A stretch of 64,000 bases of DNA from Sphingobacterium spiritivorum (GTDB lineage Bacteria > Bacteroidota > Bacteroidia > Sphingobacteriales > Sphingobacteriaceae): contig NZ_CP068082.1 in assembly GCF_016724845.1 (NCBI RefSeq), positions 4,464,001 through 4,528,000 of the forward strand, given 5' to 3'. This document shows, one piece after another, positions 17,626 through 27,293 of the stretch. Below the pieces are notes generated by a model that worked only from the letters and a program-made list of their open reading frames with translations, ran no database searches and had not been told where the DNA came from. Every line of letters begins with the position of its first letter. Positions within the stretch are counted from its first letter, which is position 1. A program made the translations under genes and the position numbers.

Positions 17626-19289
17626 TGGAAACTAAAAAACAACTGTTTCTGCAAATCCATCCTTCGGATAATGTGCTGGTGGCTTTACGTGATTTACAGA
17701 AAGGAACGTTAATTAATTGGGAAGGTAAGCAATTTGAATTGCTGCAGGATGTGGCTGCCAAACATAAGTTTACAATCACTCCGCTGGCAGCTGATGCTGA
17801 AGTGTATATGTATGGTGTACTTGTGGGGAAAGTGAATTATGCCTTGAAGCAGGGTGAATTGATCTCTACAGATAATCTGCGTCATGCTGCTGAAGATTTC
17901 AGAATGGGTAAGCGCAAATTAAGCTGGCATAAGCCTGATGTATCTTTGTTTAAAGATAAGACTTTCAATGGATATCACCGTTCTAACGGAACTGTTGGTA
18001 CAGCTAACTACTGGCTTGTCATTCCTCTGGTGTTTTGCGAAAACAGAAATGTCCTAACCTTGAAGGCTGCTTTTGAAGAAAAGCTGGGGTATAAGGTAAA
18101 AGCTAATGACTATACAACTGAAGTAGACGACCTGATCAACCTGTATAAGTCGGGTGCAAATGTAGATGCAATCATTGCGCAGGATCTGAATGCCGGCTCT
18201 TCTGATACAGAAGTGAAACGTCTGTTTCCTAATGTGGATGGTATCAAATTTCTGAATCATGATATGGGTTGTGGTGGTACGCGCATGGATTCAGATGCAC
18301 TTTGCGGTCTGTTGGCTGGTTATATTACTCATCCCAATGTCGCCGGGGCCACAGTATTGAGCTTAGGCTGCCAACATGCACAGGCTTCCATTCTGAAAGA
18401 TGAAATTCAAAAAAGAGATCCTCAGTTTGATAAACCGCTGTATGTATTTGAGCAGCAGAAAGAAGGCACGGAAAAGGAATTGATGCAAAAGGCTATTAAA
18501 GCCACTTTTGCAGGTATGATGCAGGCAAATCAACAGAAACGTAAACCTGCCGGACTGGAAAAATTGTGTATTGGTCTAGAATGTGGTGGTTCTGATGGTT
18601 TCTCGGGTATTTCAGCTAATCCGGCTTTAGGTTATTTATCGGATATACTGGTTAGTCTTGGCGGATCGGTAATTCTGGCTGAATTTCCTGAACTATGTGG
18701 TGTTGAACAGGAACTTAGTGACAGATGTATAGATGAGGAAACAGCAAGCAAATTCATGAGTCTGATGCGTACATATAATGCTAAGGCTGAGGCTGACGGA
18801 TCCGGCTTCTATATGAATCCTTCACCCGGGAATATCCGTGACGGCCTTATTACGGATGCGATCAAATCTGCCGGAGCAGCAAAAAAGGGAGGTACCTCTC
18901 CTGTAACTGCAGTAGTCGATTATCCCGAACTCGCTAACAAACCCGGCCTGAATCTTCTATGTACTCCCGGTAATGATGTAGAAAGTACTACGGCTGAAGT
19001 AGCAGCAGGTGCAAATGTGGTGTTGTTCACTACAGGATTAGGGACACCTACAGGAAATCCTATCACTCCGGTAGTTAAATTATCTACCAATACAAAAACG
19101 TATGAGAAGATGCCGGATATCATAGACCTCAACTGCGGGACTATTATTGAAGGTGAGGAAAGTATAGAGCAGGCCGCACATCGCATACTGGATTATGTAA
19201 TAGCTGTTGCAAACGGTGAGATCAAACCTAAGGCCGTACTGCTGGGTCAGGATGATTTTATTCCATGGAGAAGAGGAGTTTCTTTATAA
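17625..19289 (+). CDS. UxaA/altronate-dehydratase family protein, proposed L-fuconate dehydratase
   Basis: 554 residues. N-terminal SAF domain (about 1-95, LQIHPSDNVLVALRDLQKG), then the UxaA/GarD catalytic part with iron-binding-type cysteine segments: DMGCGGTRMDSDALC, LSLGCQHAQ, IGLECGGSDGFSGISANPA, and the C-terminal DLNCGTIIEGEESIEQAA. The family dehydrates sugar acids such as altronate and galactarate. In this operon it is the only candidate for dehydrating L-fuconate to 2-keto-3-deoxy-L-fuconate; the enolase-superfamily fuconate dehydratase known from Xanthomonas is absent. That assignment is inference from context. Overlaps the mutarotase stop by one base. Confidence 0.85.
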   Translation: METKKQLFLQIHPSDNVLVALRDLQKGTLINWEGKQFELLQDVAAKHKFTITPLAADAEVYMYGVLVGKVNYALKQGELISTDNLRHAAEDFRMGKRKLSWHKPDVSLFKDKTFNGYHRSNGTVGTANYWLVIPLVFCENRNVLTLKAAFEEKLGYKVKANDYTTEVDDLINLYKSGANVDAIIAQDLNAGSSDTEVKRLFPNVDGIKFLNHDMGCGGTRMDSDALCGLLAGYITHPNVAGATVLSLGCQHAQASILKDEIQKRDPQFDKPLYVFEQQKEGTEKELMQKAIKATFAGMMQANQQKRKPAGLEKLCIGLECGGSDGFSGISANPALGYLSDILVSLGGSVILAEFPELCGVEQELSDRCIDEETASKFMSLMRTYNAKAEADGSGFYMNPSPGNIRDGLITDAIKSAGAAKKGGTSPVTAVVDYPELANKPGLNLLCTPGNDVESTTAEVAAGANVVLFTTGLGTPTGNPITPVVKLSTNTKTYEKMPDIIDLNCGTIIEGEESIEQAAHRILDYVIAVANGEIKPKAVLLGQDDFIPWRRGVSL

Positions 19290-19345
19290 TTTTTTTAGAT
19301 ATAAATATCAACCGGACCATATGGCCGGGATTTTAAGATCATAAC

Positions 19346-20110
19346 ATGAGTAAATTACTTAATAAGTCGGCCATTATCACAGGTGGTGGAAGTGGAATCG
19401 GGAAAGCCATCAGCTTGTTGTTTGCTGCTGAAGGTGCTGAAGTTCATATTCTGGACCTCAATACGGATGGTGCAGAACAGGTAGTGGAAGAGATTATTGC
19501 TGCAGGTGGCAAGGCAAAGGCACACGCTTGTAATGTTGCCACCCAAAGTGAAGTGGTAGCTGTGGTGGAAAGTATCGGTACTGTCGATATTCTGGTAAAC
19601 AATGCCGGCATAGCCCATGTAGGTAAATTGGAAGGCTGTACTTCCGAAGATTTTGACCGTATATTCAATGTGAATGTTAAAGGCGCCTATAATGCGCTGT
19701 ATGCAGCTGTGCCGTTAATGAAAAAACAAGGTGGCGGAGCTATTCTGAATATGGCTTCTATTGCTGCATGGGTAGGTATCAGCGACCGGTTTGCATATTC
19801 TATGAGTAAAGGAGCCATCTTTGCAATGACTCTTTCTGTTGCACGTGATTATATGGGGGATGGCATTCGTTGTAACAGTATTTCACCGGCACGTGTTCAC
19901 ACTCCATTTGTAGACGGATTTATTGCCAAGAACTATCCCGGGCAGGAGGCTGAAATGTTTGAAAAGCTTTCCAAAAGTCAGCCTATAGGCCGTATGGCTC
20001 AGCCGGAAGAGATTGCTAAACTGGCTCTGTTCTTATGTAGTGATGATGCCGGTTTTATCACTGGCAATGACTATCCTATAGACGGCGGCTTTATTAAATT
20101 AAATAATTAA
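19346..20110 (+). CDS. SDR oxidoreductase, proposed 2-keto-3-deoxy-L-fuconate dehydrogenase
   Basis: 254 residues, classical short-chain dehydrogenase. Cofactor loop TGGGSGIGKA, D in ILDLNTDG favouring NAD, NNAG motif, and an intact Ser-Tyr-Lys triad (MASIAAW, then YSMSK). C-terminal DDAGFITGNDYPIDGG is typical. In the operon it would oxidise the 4-hydroxyl of 2-keto-3-deoxy-L-fuconate before hydrolysis. It could instead be the sugar dehydrogenase, with the second SDR at 21980 taking this step. A 56-base gap separates it from the dehydratase. Confidence 0.85.
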   Translation: MSKLLNKSAIITGGGSGIGKAISLLFAAEGAEVHILDLNTDGAEQVVEEIIAAGGKAKAHACNVATQSEVVAVVESIGTVDILVNNAGIAHVGKLEGCTSEDFDRIFNVNVKGAYNALYAAVPLMKKQGGGAILNMASIAAWVGISDRFAYSMSKGAIFAMTLSVARDYMGDGIRCNSISPARVHTPFVDGFIAKNYPGQEAEMFEKLSKSQPIGRMAQPEEIAKLALFLCSDDAGFITGNDYPIDGGFIKLNN

Positions 20111-20271
20111 GGTCAAAAATTGGAAAATAATAAAAAGAATTAGCAAGTTTGAAAAGCGAATAAAGCTAGTTCAAACCTCAAAATCTACATATTATTGAAA
20201 TATCTGTTTTGAGTATTCCATTCCGGTTTATCGGGATATAATAAAGACTTTTAAACACAAATTATATACAA

Positions 20272-21129
20272 ATGAAATTAATACGTTTTGGTGAATCCGG
20301 AAAAGAAAAAATAGGCGTTCAGATCGATGGCGTTAATTATGACACTTCAGCCCTGGGCGGAGACTATAATGAATCATTTTTCGCTGAAGACGGCTTAGCC
20401 CGTTTAGAAGAGTTTGTAAAAGCGAATGAAGGTAAATTATTGGAAATTCCTGCAGATTCTCGTCTTGGAGCACCATTCGCACGTCCTTCCAAGATTGTTT
20501 GTATTGGTCTTAACTACAAAGATCATGCAGAAGAGACCGGAGCAGCTATTCCGAAAGAACCTATTATTTTTATGAAATCCACTACTGCATTGGTAGGGCC
20601 CTATGATCAGGTTGTTATTCCTAAAAACTCAGTCAAAACAGATTGGGAAGTCGAATTCGGAATTGTAATCGGCAAAAAAGCCTCTTATGTAGAAGAAGCT
20701 GAAGCGCTGGATTATGTGGCTGGTTATGTTTTACATAATGATGTTTCTGAACGTGAATTTCAAATCGAGCGCGGAGGCACATGGGACAAAGGAAAAGGTT
20801 GTGATACTTTTGCACCTATGGGGCCGTATATGACCACAGCAGATGAGATTGCAGATATCAATAATGTACGTCTGTGGTTAAAAGTTAACGGAAAAACTTA
20901 CCAGGACGGAAATACGAAAAACTTAATATTCTCTGTTCCTTATATCGTAAGCTATGTATCACAGTTTATGACCTTGTTGCCTGGAGATGTGATCTCTACA
21001 GGAACTCCTGCAGGTGTAGGTCTTGGATTTAATCCGCCAATCTATCTGAAAGCCGGAGATGTAATCGAACTGGGTGCAGATGGTTTAGGTGAATCCCGTC
21101 AGGAAGTGATTGCTTATCCGGGTAAATAA
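20272..21129 (+). CDS. Fumarylacetoacetate hydrolase family, proposed 2,4-diketo-3-deoxy-L-fuconate hydrolase
   Basis: 285 residues. FAH fold with metal-binding segments: CIGLNYKDHAEETG, TDWEVEFGIVIG, NDVSEREFQ, RGGTWDKGKGCDTFAPMGP, and STGTPAGVGLG. This subgroup hydrolyses 2,4-diketo-3-deoxy-L-fuconate (or -rhamnonate) to pyruvate and L-lactate. Genes on both sides supply the preceding steps. The 161-base gap before it holds a CTCAAAA/TTTTGAG inverted repeat (20177-20213) and may include an internal promoter. Confidence 0.88.
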   Translation: MKLIRFGESGKEKIGVQIDGVNYDTSALGGDYNESFFAEDGLARLEEFVKANEGKLLEIPADSRLGAPFARPSKIVCIGLNYKDHAEETGAAIPKEPIIFMKSTTALVGPYDQVVIPKNSVKTDWEVEFGIVIGKKASYVEEAEALDYVAGYVLHNDVSEREFQIERGGTWDKGKGCDTFAPMGPYMTTADEIADINNVRLWLKVNGKTYQDGNTKNLIFSVPYIVSYVSQFMTLLPGDVISTGTPAGVGLGFNPPIYLKAGDVIELGADGLGESRQEVIAYPGK

Positions 21130-21138
21130 GTATTAAGT

Positions 21139-21966
21139 ATGCGCATTGATTCCCATCAGCATTTCTGGCATTTTGATCCCGTACGTGATAGCTGGATTAC
21201 CGATCAAATGGAGGTAATCCGTCGTGATTTTTTACCGCAGGACCTGGAATTTATCTTACAGCGGAATGAGATAGATGGCTGTATTGCGGTGCAGGCTGAT
21301 CAATCACCTTCAGAAACCGAATTTCTGGTTCGGCTGGCACATCAGCATCCGTTTATAAAAGGAGTCGTTGGATGGGTGGATTTACGGGCTTCGAATATTG
21401 ATGAATTGCTGAGTACCTATCAGCAAGAGTCTGTGATCAAAGGTTTCAGGCATATAGTAGAAGGAGAGAGCGATCCGGAATTTCTGATAAGAGATAATTT
21501 TCAAAACGGACTTTCCCGGTTGAGTCAATACGGCTTTACTTATGATCTGCTCATTCGTCCCCGTCATTACGCAAGTACATTAATCTGTGTCGCTAATCAT
21601 CCGGATCAACGATTTATACTGGATCATATCGCCAAACCTCCGATCAAATCACAGGAATTCTTTGAATGGGCATCTTTTATAAGTGCGCTTGCTGAATATC
21701 CTAACGTGTATTGTAAGGTTTCGGGGCTGGCTACAGAAGCAGATTGGAGTGGCTGGAAACTGGATCATTTCTCTCAGTATCTGAATCATGTTTTTCTATG
21801 TTTCGGGAAAGAAAGGATTATGTTCGGATCAGACTGGCCGGTGTGTCTTCTTGCTGCATCGTATGAGGATAATCTGGCTATCGTGGGGTCCAGGCTTGAT
21901 GATTTTACATCTGCTGAAAAAGAGGCCTTTTGGGGACTGAATGCAGTAAAAGCATATAATCTATAA
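21139..21966 (+). CDS. Amidohydrolase-superfamily L-fucono-1,5-lactonase (proposed)
   Basis: 275 residues. The metal-dependent amidohydrolase-2 pattern is complete: DSHQHFWHFDP at the N-terminus, KGFRHIVEGE, RFILDHIAKPP and IMFGSDWPVC (catalytic aspartate). COG3618 lactonases of this type open L-fucono- or L-rhamnono-lactone to the free acid. It lies 9 bases after the FAH gene and 13 before the SDR, all in one operon. Function is well supported by family plus neighbours. Confidence 0.88.
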   Translation: MRIDSHQHFWHFDPVRDSWITDQMEVIRRDFLPQDLEFILQRNEIDGCIAVQADQSPSETEFLVRLAHQHPFIKGVVGWVDLRASNIDELLSTYQQESVIKGFRHIVEGESDPEFLIRDNFQNGLSRLSQYGFTYDLLIRPRHYASTLICVANHPDQRFILDHIAKPPIKSQEFFEWASFISALAEYPNVYCKVSGLATEADWSGWKLDHFSQYLNHVFLCFGKERIMFGSDWPVCLLAASYEDNLAIVGSRLDDFTSAEKEAFWGLNAVKAYNL

Positions 21967-21979
21967 TAAAGAATGTAAT

Positions 21980-22771
21980 ATGAACTTAAATCTAAAAGAT
22001 AAAGTAGTTATTGTCACCGGGGGAGCTAAAGGCATAGGACGAGCTATCGTACTGGCATTGGCTGGTGAGGGAGCTATACCTGTGATCGTAGGTCGCAATG
22101 AAGCCGATAATAATAAGGTGAAATCCGAAGTTGCACAACTAGGCATAGAGGCACTTTGTATTGAAGCAGAGTTGTCTGTTCCGGAAGAAAGTGCAAAAGC
22201 AGTACATAAAACTCTGGAAGTATATGGTCGTATTGATGGTCTGGTTAATAATGCGGGCGTTAATGATGGTGTAGGCCTTGCTTCCGGCGATTATGAAAAG
22301 TTTGTAGCGTCATTGCATAAGAATCTGATTCATTATTATCTGATGGCTCATCATTCACTAGAGGCTCTAAAGCAATCAAAGGGAAGTATAGTGAATATTA
22401 CGTCCAAGACTGCTGAGACGGGACAAGGAAATACATCTGCTTACGCTGCATCAAATGGAGGCAGAAATGCGCTGACACGTGAATGGGCTGTGGAACTGTT
22501 GCCTTATTCTATACGTGTGAATGCCATTGTGGTTGCGGAATCTTCTACACCGCAGTATGATAAGTGGATTCAGACACTTGATAATCCGGAGCAAACGCTT
22601 AAGAAAATTACAGATCGTATTCCTTTGGAACATCGGATGACTACTCCGGAAGAGATCGCAAATACTACTATTTTTCTGTTATCCGACAAATCCAGCCATA
22701 CTACAGGACAATTGATTCATGTAGATGGAGGATATGTTCATCTGGATCGTTCTATTCTGGCTGAAAAGTAA
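21980..22771 (+). CDS. SDR oxidoreductase, proposed L-fucose dehydrogenase, with YxxxN in place of YxxxK
   Basis: 263 residues. Cofactor loop TGGAKGIGRA, NNAG motif and C-terminal TTGQLIHVDGG are normal for a classical SDR. The segment ALTREWAVELLPYSIRVNAI resembles bacterial L-fucose dehydrogenases. The catalytic lysine is not there: Y155 is followed by AASN, so position 159 is asparagine (codon AAT at 22454-22456). The reading frame is otherwise intact. Proposed reaction: L-fucose to L-fucono-1,5-lactone with NAD(P). Either this subfamily works without the lysine or the enzyme is altered; the sequence cannot tell. Confidence 0.8.
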   Translation: MNLNLKDKVVIVTGGAKGIGRAIVLALAGEGAIPVIVGRNEADNNKVKSEVAQLGIEALCIEAELSVPEESAKAVHKTLEVYGRIDGLVNNAGVNDGVGLASGDYEKFVASLHKNLIHYYLMAHHSLEALKQSKGSIVNITSKTAETGQGNTSAYAASNGGRNALTREWAVELLPYSIRVNAIVVAESSTPQYDKWIQTLDNPEQTLKKITDRIPLEHRMTTPEEIANTTIFLLSDKSSHTTGQLIHVDGGYVHLDRSILAEK

Positions 22772-22797
22772 TATTCATAAATACAAAATAAACTTTT

Positions 22798-22863
22798 AAG
22801 CGTCATTGTGAGACGAAGAAACGGGATATAATATTCGTTTTTTCAGTATATACAATGACGCTT
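22798..22863. repeat. REP-like long hairpin after the fucose operon
   Basis: AAGCGTCATTGT (22798-22809) pairs perfectly with ACAATGACGCTT (22852-22863), with a 42-base loop. CGTCATTGTGAGACGAAG resembles the dispersed GTCATTGCGAGG-type repeats known from many bacterial genomes. It may also end transcription of the operon, though the T run (TTTTG) is short. Confidence 0.6.
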
Positions 22864-23030
22864 TTGTTATCTGAGCAGGTGGATGGCTGGATGTTCAGTT
22901 TATAAGAGTTTATTTATATGGATACTGTATAATATTTATTTATAGCTCTATATAATAAATTTTGTCAACCGTTTTCGGAATCTTAATCCGTTTATTCCTG
23001 AATTTCTAAGGCTAACTTACAGACTTTATG

Positions 23031-23038
23031 TAGTTTTG
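23031..23038 (+). promoter_or_regulatory. Candidate -7 box of the sensor kinase gene
   Basis: TAGTTTTG matches TAnnTTTG exactly and lies 8 bases before the ATG at 23047, so the mRNA would be nearly leaderless. No clear -33 TTG at the right spacing. Confidence 0.35.
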
Positions 23039-23046
23039 CATCCAAT

Positions 23047-24519
23047 ATGTCTTCAGGCAAAAAAATATGGAATAAGCGTCGTGTTCTGCTGTTTTCAGGA
23101 GGACTTATCACATTTGTTGTTTTGGTATTCTGCATGCTTCATCTGATGAATCAACGACTGGAAAGGCTGAATACTACTATTCTGAAAGAGATAAATGCAG
23201 AAAGTGCGCTTCTGGTTCAAAAAGAATTTGATGTTTTTGATCAAAGTATATTTTTGCTGAGAACGCTGGCTGAAACGAAAGAATTTTCTTCCATCGATCT
23301 TTTAATTCAGGAAGACAGTAAGAAAAAGTTTATTGCTGGCTATCAGATCTGGAAAGGAAAAGATGAGTCTGTACGATCTATTCTTCACCAACGGCTATTT
23401 ATTCCTTTAGCAGCTGACCGCTTAAAACTGCTGGGTGTCACGCCTAAGGAAAGTGAAACTGCAACTTTTATAAAAACTCAGGACGGAATGTACATCGTAC
23501 GTCAGTTAATGCTGGATGACGGAATTTTACAGGTGTATATTGATATAAAGAAGCTTAATGAGTACTTCTGGACCTCTTCTCTGGGTAACAGGTCTTATTT
23601 TGAAATTTACAATGCAGACGGAATCTGTCTGATAAATCCGGAACTGGAAAAAGTAGGCGTACAGGATAACCGAAAAGTAAGGCTGGATTATAGCAAGGGA
23701 AATGTGGTTATCAATTCTGATTTTATCAACCTTCCTGTCTTAATTCAGAAGTATAAAATACACGGTATATTAGGTGAGTGTGATTTACTGCTGTCTACAC
23801 TTTTTCTGATAACGGATGAAGAGGTGACTGGTATTGCTAATTTGAGTATACTTCTGGGGTTGGTTCTTGTATTTGCGATTGTAGTCTTTTTGACCATTTT
23901 TTATCTGCAGCGCAGAAAAAATCATCGTCTGGAAGTGAATAATCTACATTACCAAAAGGAGCAGGCGCTGTTGAAATTTGAACAGTTACAGGAAAAGATG
24001 GATCCTCATTTTCTATTTAACAGTTTAGGAACTTTACAGCAGCTGATAGGTAAAGATGGGCAGCTGGCAAAGAGTTTTGTCACAAAACTGGCTCGCGTAT
24101 ATCGTAAATTGCTGAGTGCAGACGATTCCGGTCTTTCTTTGATTTCAACAGAACTCGAGCTTGCGGAGGAATACTTTTTTTTACAAAAAATTCGTTTCGG
24201 AGACGGGCTTTCTCCATTAGATGTGCAGTTGGATCTGTCTCTGCGCAACAGGAAAGTTCCCCGGTTAAGTTTACAAATTCTGCTGGAGAATGCAATCAAA
24301 CACAATGAAATCTCTGCAGAGAATCCGCTTTCTATCCGCATTTATCAGCAAGATCAACGTATTGTAGTCAGTAATGATCTGCGACTGAGGCTTTCAGGAG
24401 ATGAATCAAATGGATACGGAACGCAGTTTCTGGCTAATATTTATGATTATTATCAGGTTAGCGGCTTTGAAATTACAGAAGACAAATCCTCCTTTAAAGT
24501 CTTTCTGCCCATTATTTAG
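23047..24519 (+). CDS. LytS-type sensor histidine kinase
   Basis: 490 residues. Two membrane segments (about 13-35 and 270-292) enclose a periplasmic sensor region of roughly 230 residues. The cytoplasmic part has the His_kinase (PF06580) box MDPHFLFNSLGTL with H321, then an ATPase region with LQILLENAIKHNEIS and NGYGTQFL. LytS-type kinases phosphorylate LytTR regulators. No regulator is adjacent; the nearest LytTR gene is at 32048, just beyond the metalloprotease and SusC/SusD genes, and is the likely partner. Confidence 0.88.
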   Translation: MSSGKKIWNKRRVLLFSGGLITFVVLVFCMLHLMNQRLERLNTTILKEINAESALLVQKEFDVFDQSIFLLRTLAETKEFSSIDLLIQEDSKKKFIAGYQIWKGKDESVRSILHQRLFIPLAADRLKLLGVTPKESETATFIKTQDGMYIVRQLMLDDGILQVYIDIKKLNEYFWTSSLGNRSYFEIYNADGICLINPELEKVGVQDNRKVRLDYSKGNVVINSDFINLPVLIQKYKIHGILGECDLLLSTLFLITDEEVTGIANLSILLGLVLVFAIVVFLTIFYLQRRKNHRLEVNNLHYQKEQALLKFEQLQEKMDPHFLFNSLGTLQQLIGKDGQLAKSFVTKLARVYRKLLSADDSGLSLISTELELAEEYFFLQKIRFGDGLSPLDVQLDLSLRNRKVPRLSLQILLENAIKHNEISAENPLSIRIYQQDQRIVVSNDLRLRLSGDESNGYGTQFLANIYDYYQVSGFEITEDKSSFKVFLPII

Positions 24520-24656
24520 AAATTGTTTTATTTTTCTTCTGTCTAAAAGGAGGATTCACTCCCGTATTAAGCGGTTTCACGGGTAATCGCTTTATAATTA
24601 AGGTATTTCTTTTGATCTTCACTTCTCATTTATTTGACCCTACTTAAAGTATCTTA

Positions 24657-27275
24657 ATGAAAAGCAATTATTTCAGTAGCAACACTAAACTCGCATTTCT
24701 TTGTTTATTTTCCACTTCGTTACTCGGCTCATGCCAGCTGATGACCAAAATAGGTCTCAGAAAAGATCATTCAGCTCACACCACATCTGTCGATACCACA
24801 AAAAAGGACAGTGTAATGGCTTATGCCAAGATTGCTAAGGATGCAAAAATTGATAGCGGCATCTTTAATATCCTATCAAAAGGCAAAGATTACTATTTTG
24901 AGATCCCTCTGAATAAGATGGATAAGGATTTTTTGCTGATCAATAAAATTTCTTCGGTACCTTTGGCCCTGAATGAGGCGGGACTGAATAAGGGGATGAA
25001 TTTTGAAAATAAAGTACTTCGGTTTACGGTTAAGAAAACACGTAATGAAGTGTGGGTCGGTGAAGCTAAGCCACAGGTAGAGGTACCTCGCCAGGATGCC
25101 ATAGCAAAATCGGTAGCCGATAATTTTACACAATCATTTATAGAATCATTTAAAATTGAAGGCTACAATGCAGATTCTTCTGCTGTGCTTATCAAAGTCA
25201 ATAAAGTATTCGACGGAACAGAAAAGAGTTTCAATGATGTATTTACGAACCTGGGACTGGGGACATCGCCGAAAAGTTCGCTTTCAAATGTAGAGCAGAT
25301 CAAATCTTTCCGTAATAATGTGGTTGTCAGGTCAATTCTGAGCACAAAAGTGACAGAGGGAAATGAATCTGTGCCGATCAGTCTGACGGTGACGAGTAAT
25401 ATATATGAGCTACCGGATAATAAGATGAAGGCACGCTTTGCGGATCCGCGTGTAGGATACTTTACCACGGCACGTTGGTATTTTTCGGATGCTCAGCAGG
25501 AAATGGAAAAACGGGAGCTCGTGACTCGCTGGAGATTAGAACCGAAAGATGAGGACAAAGCTCGTTATCTGGCTGGCGAATTGGTTGTTCCTAAGAAACC
25601 TATTGTATTTTATATTGATCCTGCTACCCCAAAACAATGGAGAGAGCAGATTATAGCCGGTGTGTACGACTGGCAGAAGGCTTTTGAAGAAGCTGGTTTC
25701 AAAGATGCTATTATCGCAAAAGAAGTGCCCGAGGGGATGGATTTTGATATTGATGATGCAAATATTTCTGCCATTACTTATGCTGCTTCCCCACAGGCTA
25801 ATGCCATGGGACCATCTGTAGTAGACCCGCGGACTGGTGAAATCCTCGAGGCGGACGTCATCTGGTGGCACAATGTGATGACTATATTGAATAGCTGGAT
25901 GCGTGTACAAACCGGGATAATCGATACCGATGTACGCGGAAATTCCTTCTCGGACGAAAAGATGGCGCATGCTATCCGATTTGTTTCCTCTCATGAAGTG
26001 GGACATACCCTTGGTTTAAAGCACAATATGGGTTCTTCTCATAGTTTTCCGGTAGATTCACTTCGTTCGCCGCATTTCACGGAAACAATGGGAGGGACAG
26101 CGACTTCCATCATGGACTATGCGCGTTTTAATTATGTAGCACAGCCCGAAGACAATGTCAAAGTGATCACTCCGGTTATCGGCTTATATGATAAGTATGC
26201 TATCGGATGGGCATACCGCTGGTATGATAAAACAAATCCCTGGGATGAACTTCCGGAATTGAGAAAGGTGATCGAGACGCACCAGCACAATCCGTATTAC
26301 TGGTACGGCGAGCAACAGGATGGCAAGAATATCATAGATCCGAGGTCTCAATCTGAAGATCTTGGTGATAACGCTATGAAGGCAGGTGAATATGGATTGC
26401 GTAACCTGAAAAGGACGATGCCTCATATTATCAACTGGACAACAGCTAACGGGGAAGATTACTACCGTGCAGGCAAATTGTATATGGCTGTAATCGGACA
26501 ATGGTATGCATATGCTGATCATGTACTTAACAATATTGGTGGGATCTATCTGGAAAATCCGGTAATGGGCGATGGTAAAAGTGCATATGCTCCTGTACCG
26601 CGTGATACACAGATAGACGCCTTGAAATATCTTAAAAATCAGGTTTATTACTTGCCTGAATGGTTATTCAGACAAGATCTGATAACGAAAACATTTCCAT
26701 TGAAAGATAGTCCTGTCGGTCCGTTTGAATATGCGCCTTATAATCTGAAGCGTGAATTCCAATACAGCATTCTTTACAATCTGGTAAAGGATGAGCGCCT
26801 GCTGCGTATGACAGAGATGGAGCTGCTGTTTGGGAAAGACAAAGCCTGGAGTGTAGAAGAATTTCTGACCGCATTACGTAAGGATATTTTCCGCAAATCT
26901 TTGAACAAAGAAAATCTGGATTTAGAGACGCGCATGCTTCAGCAAAACTATATTGATGTATTATTGGTTTCTACCAGCAAGAATATGGAAAAGCTGCAAA
27001 GTAAAAAACTACAGATCGTAGATCAGTTTTTGAAAGAAGCCAGACCTGAAATCTGCTCTGTTCATGGAACAGCTCACGGATCGGACAAATCTATCCGTAA
27101 TGTGCATGTATCGGGCATGAGCAGAACTTCTGAAATGCTGACAAGCAAAAGAGCTGAGTTATTTCAGATCCGGACATTATTGATGCAGGCCAGAAATTCG
27201 GGCGATATAGCTACAAAAGCACATTATCAGGATTTATTGGCGAGAATAGCGGGAGTACTAAATACAAAAGATTAA
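24657..27275 (+). CDS. Zinc-dependent metalloprotease lipoprotein (metzincin type)
   Basis: 872 residues. Signal peptide with a lipobox (SLLGSC), so probably outer-membrane anchored. N-terminal DUF5118/DUF5117-like part, then the metzincin zinc motif HEVGHTLGLKH at residues 446-456, followed by a DUF4953-like C-terminal region. Large Bacteroidota proteases of this type degrade protein substrates outside the cell or in the periplasm. The SusC gene follows after 18 bases, suggesting that the protease and the SusCD transporter handle a peptide or protein nutrient together. Confidence 0.9.
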   Translation: MKSNYFSSNTKLAFLCLFSTSLLGSCQLMTKIGLRKDHSAHTTSVDTTKKDSVMAYAKIAKDAKIDSGIFNILSKGKDYYFEIPLNKMDKDFLLINKISSVPLALNEAGLNKGMNFENKVLRFTVKKTRNEVWVGEAKPQVEVPRQDAIAKSVADNFTQSFIESFKIEGYNADSSAVLIKVNKVFDGTEKSFNDVFTNLGLGTSPKSSLSNVEQIKSFRNNVVVRSILSTKVTEGNESVPISLTVTSNIYELPDNKMKARFADPRVGYFTTARWYFSDAQQEMEKRELVTRWRLEPKDEDKARYLAGELVVPKKPIVFYIDPATPKQWREQIIAGVYDWQKAFEEAGFKDAIIAKEVPEGMDFDIDDANISAITYAASPQANAMGPSVVDPRTGEILEADVIWWHNVMTILNSWMRVQTGIIDTDVRGNSFSDEKMAHAIRFVSSHEVGHTLGLKHNMGSSHSFPVDSLRSPHFTETMGGTATSIMDYARFNYVAQPEDNVKVITPVIGLYDKYAIGWAYRWYDKTNPWDELPELRKVIETHQHNPYYWYGEQQDGKNIIDPRSQSEDLGDNAMKAGEYGLRNLKRTMPHIINWTTANGEDYYRAGKLYMAVIGQWYAYADHVLNNIGGIYLENPVMGDGKSAYAPVPRDTQIDALKYLKNQVYYLPEWLFRQDLITKTFPLKDSPVGPFEYAPYNLKREFQYSILYNLVKDERLLRMTEMELLFGKDKAWSVEEFLTALRKDIFRKSLNKENLDLETRMLQQNYIDVLLVSTSKNMEKLQSKKLQIVDQFLKEARPEICSVHGTAHGSDKSIRNVHVSGMSRTSEMLTSKRAELFQIRTLLMQARNSGDIATKAHYQDLLARIAGVLNTKD

Positions 27276-27293
27276 GCAACACAAACACCTAAC

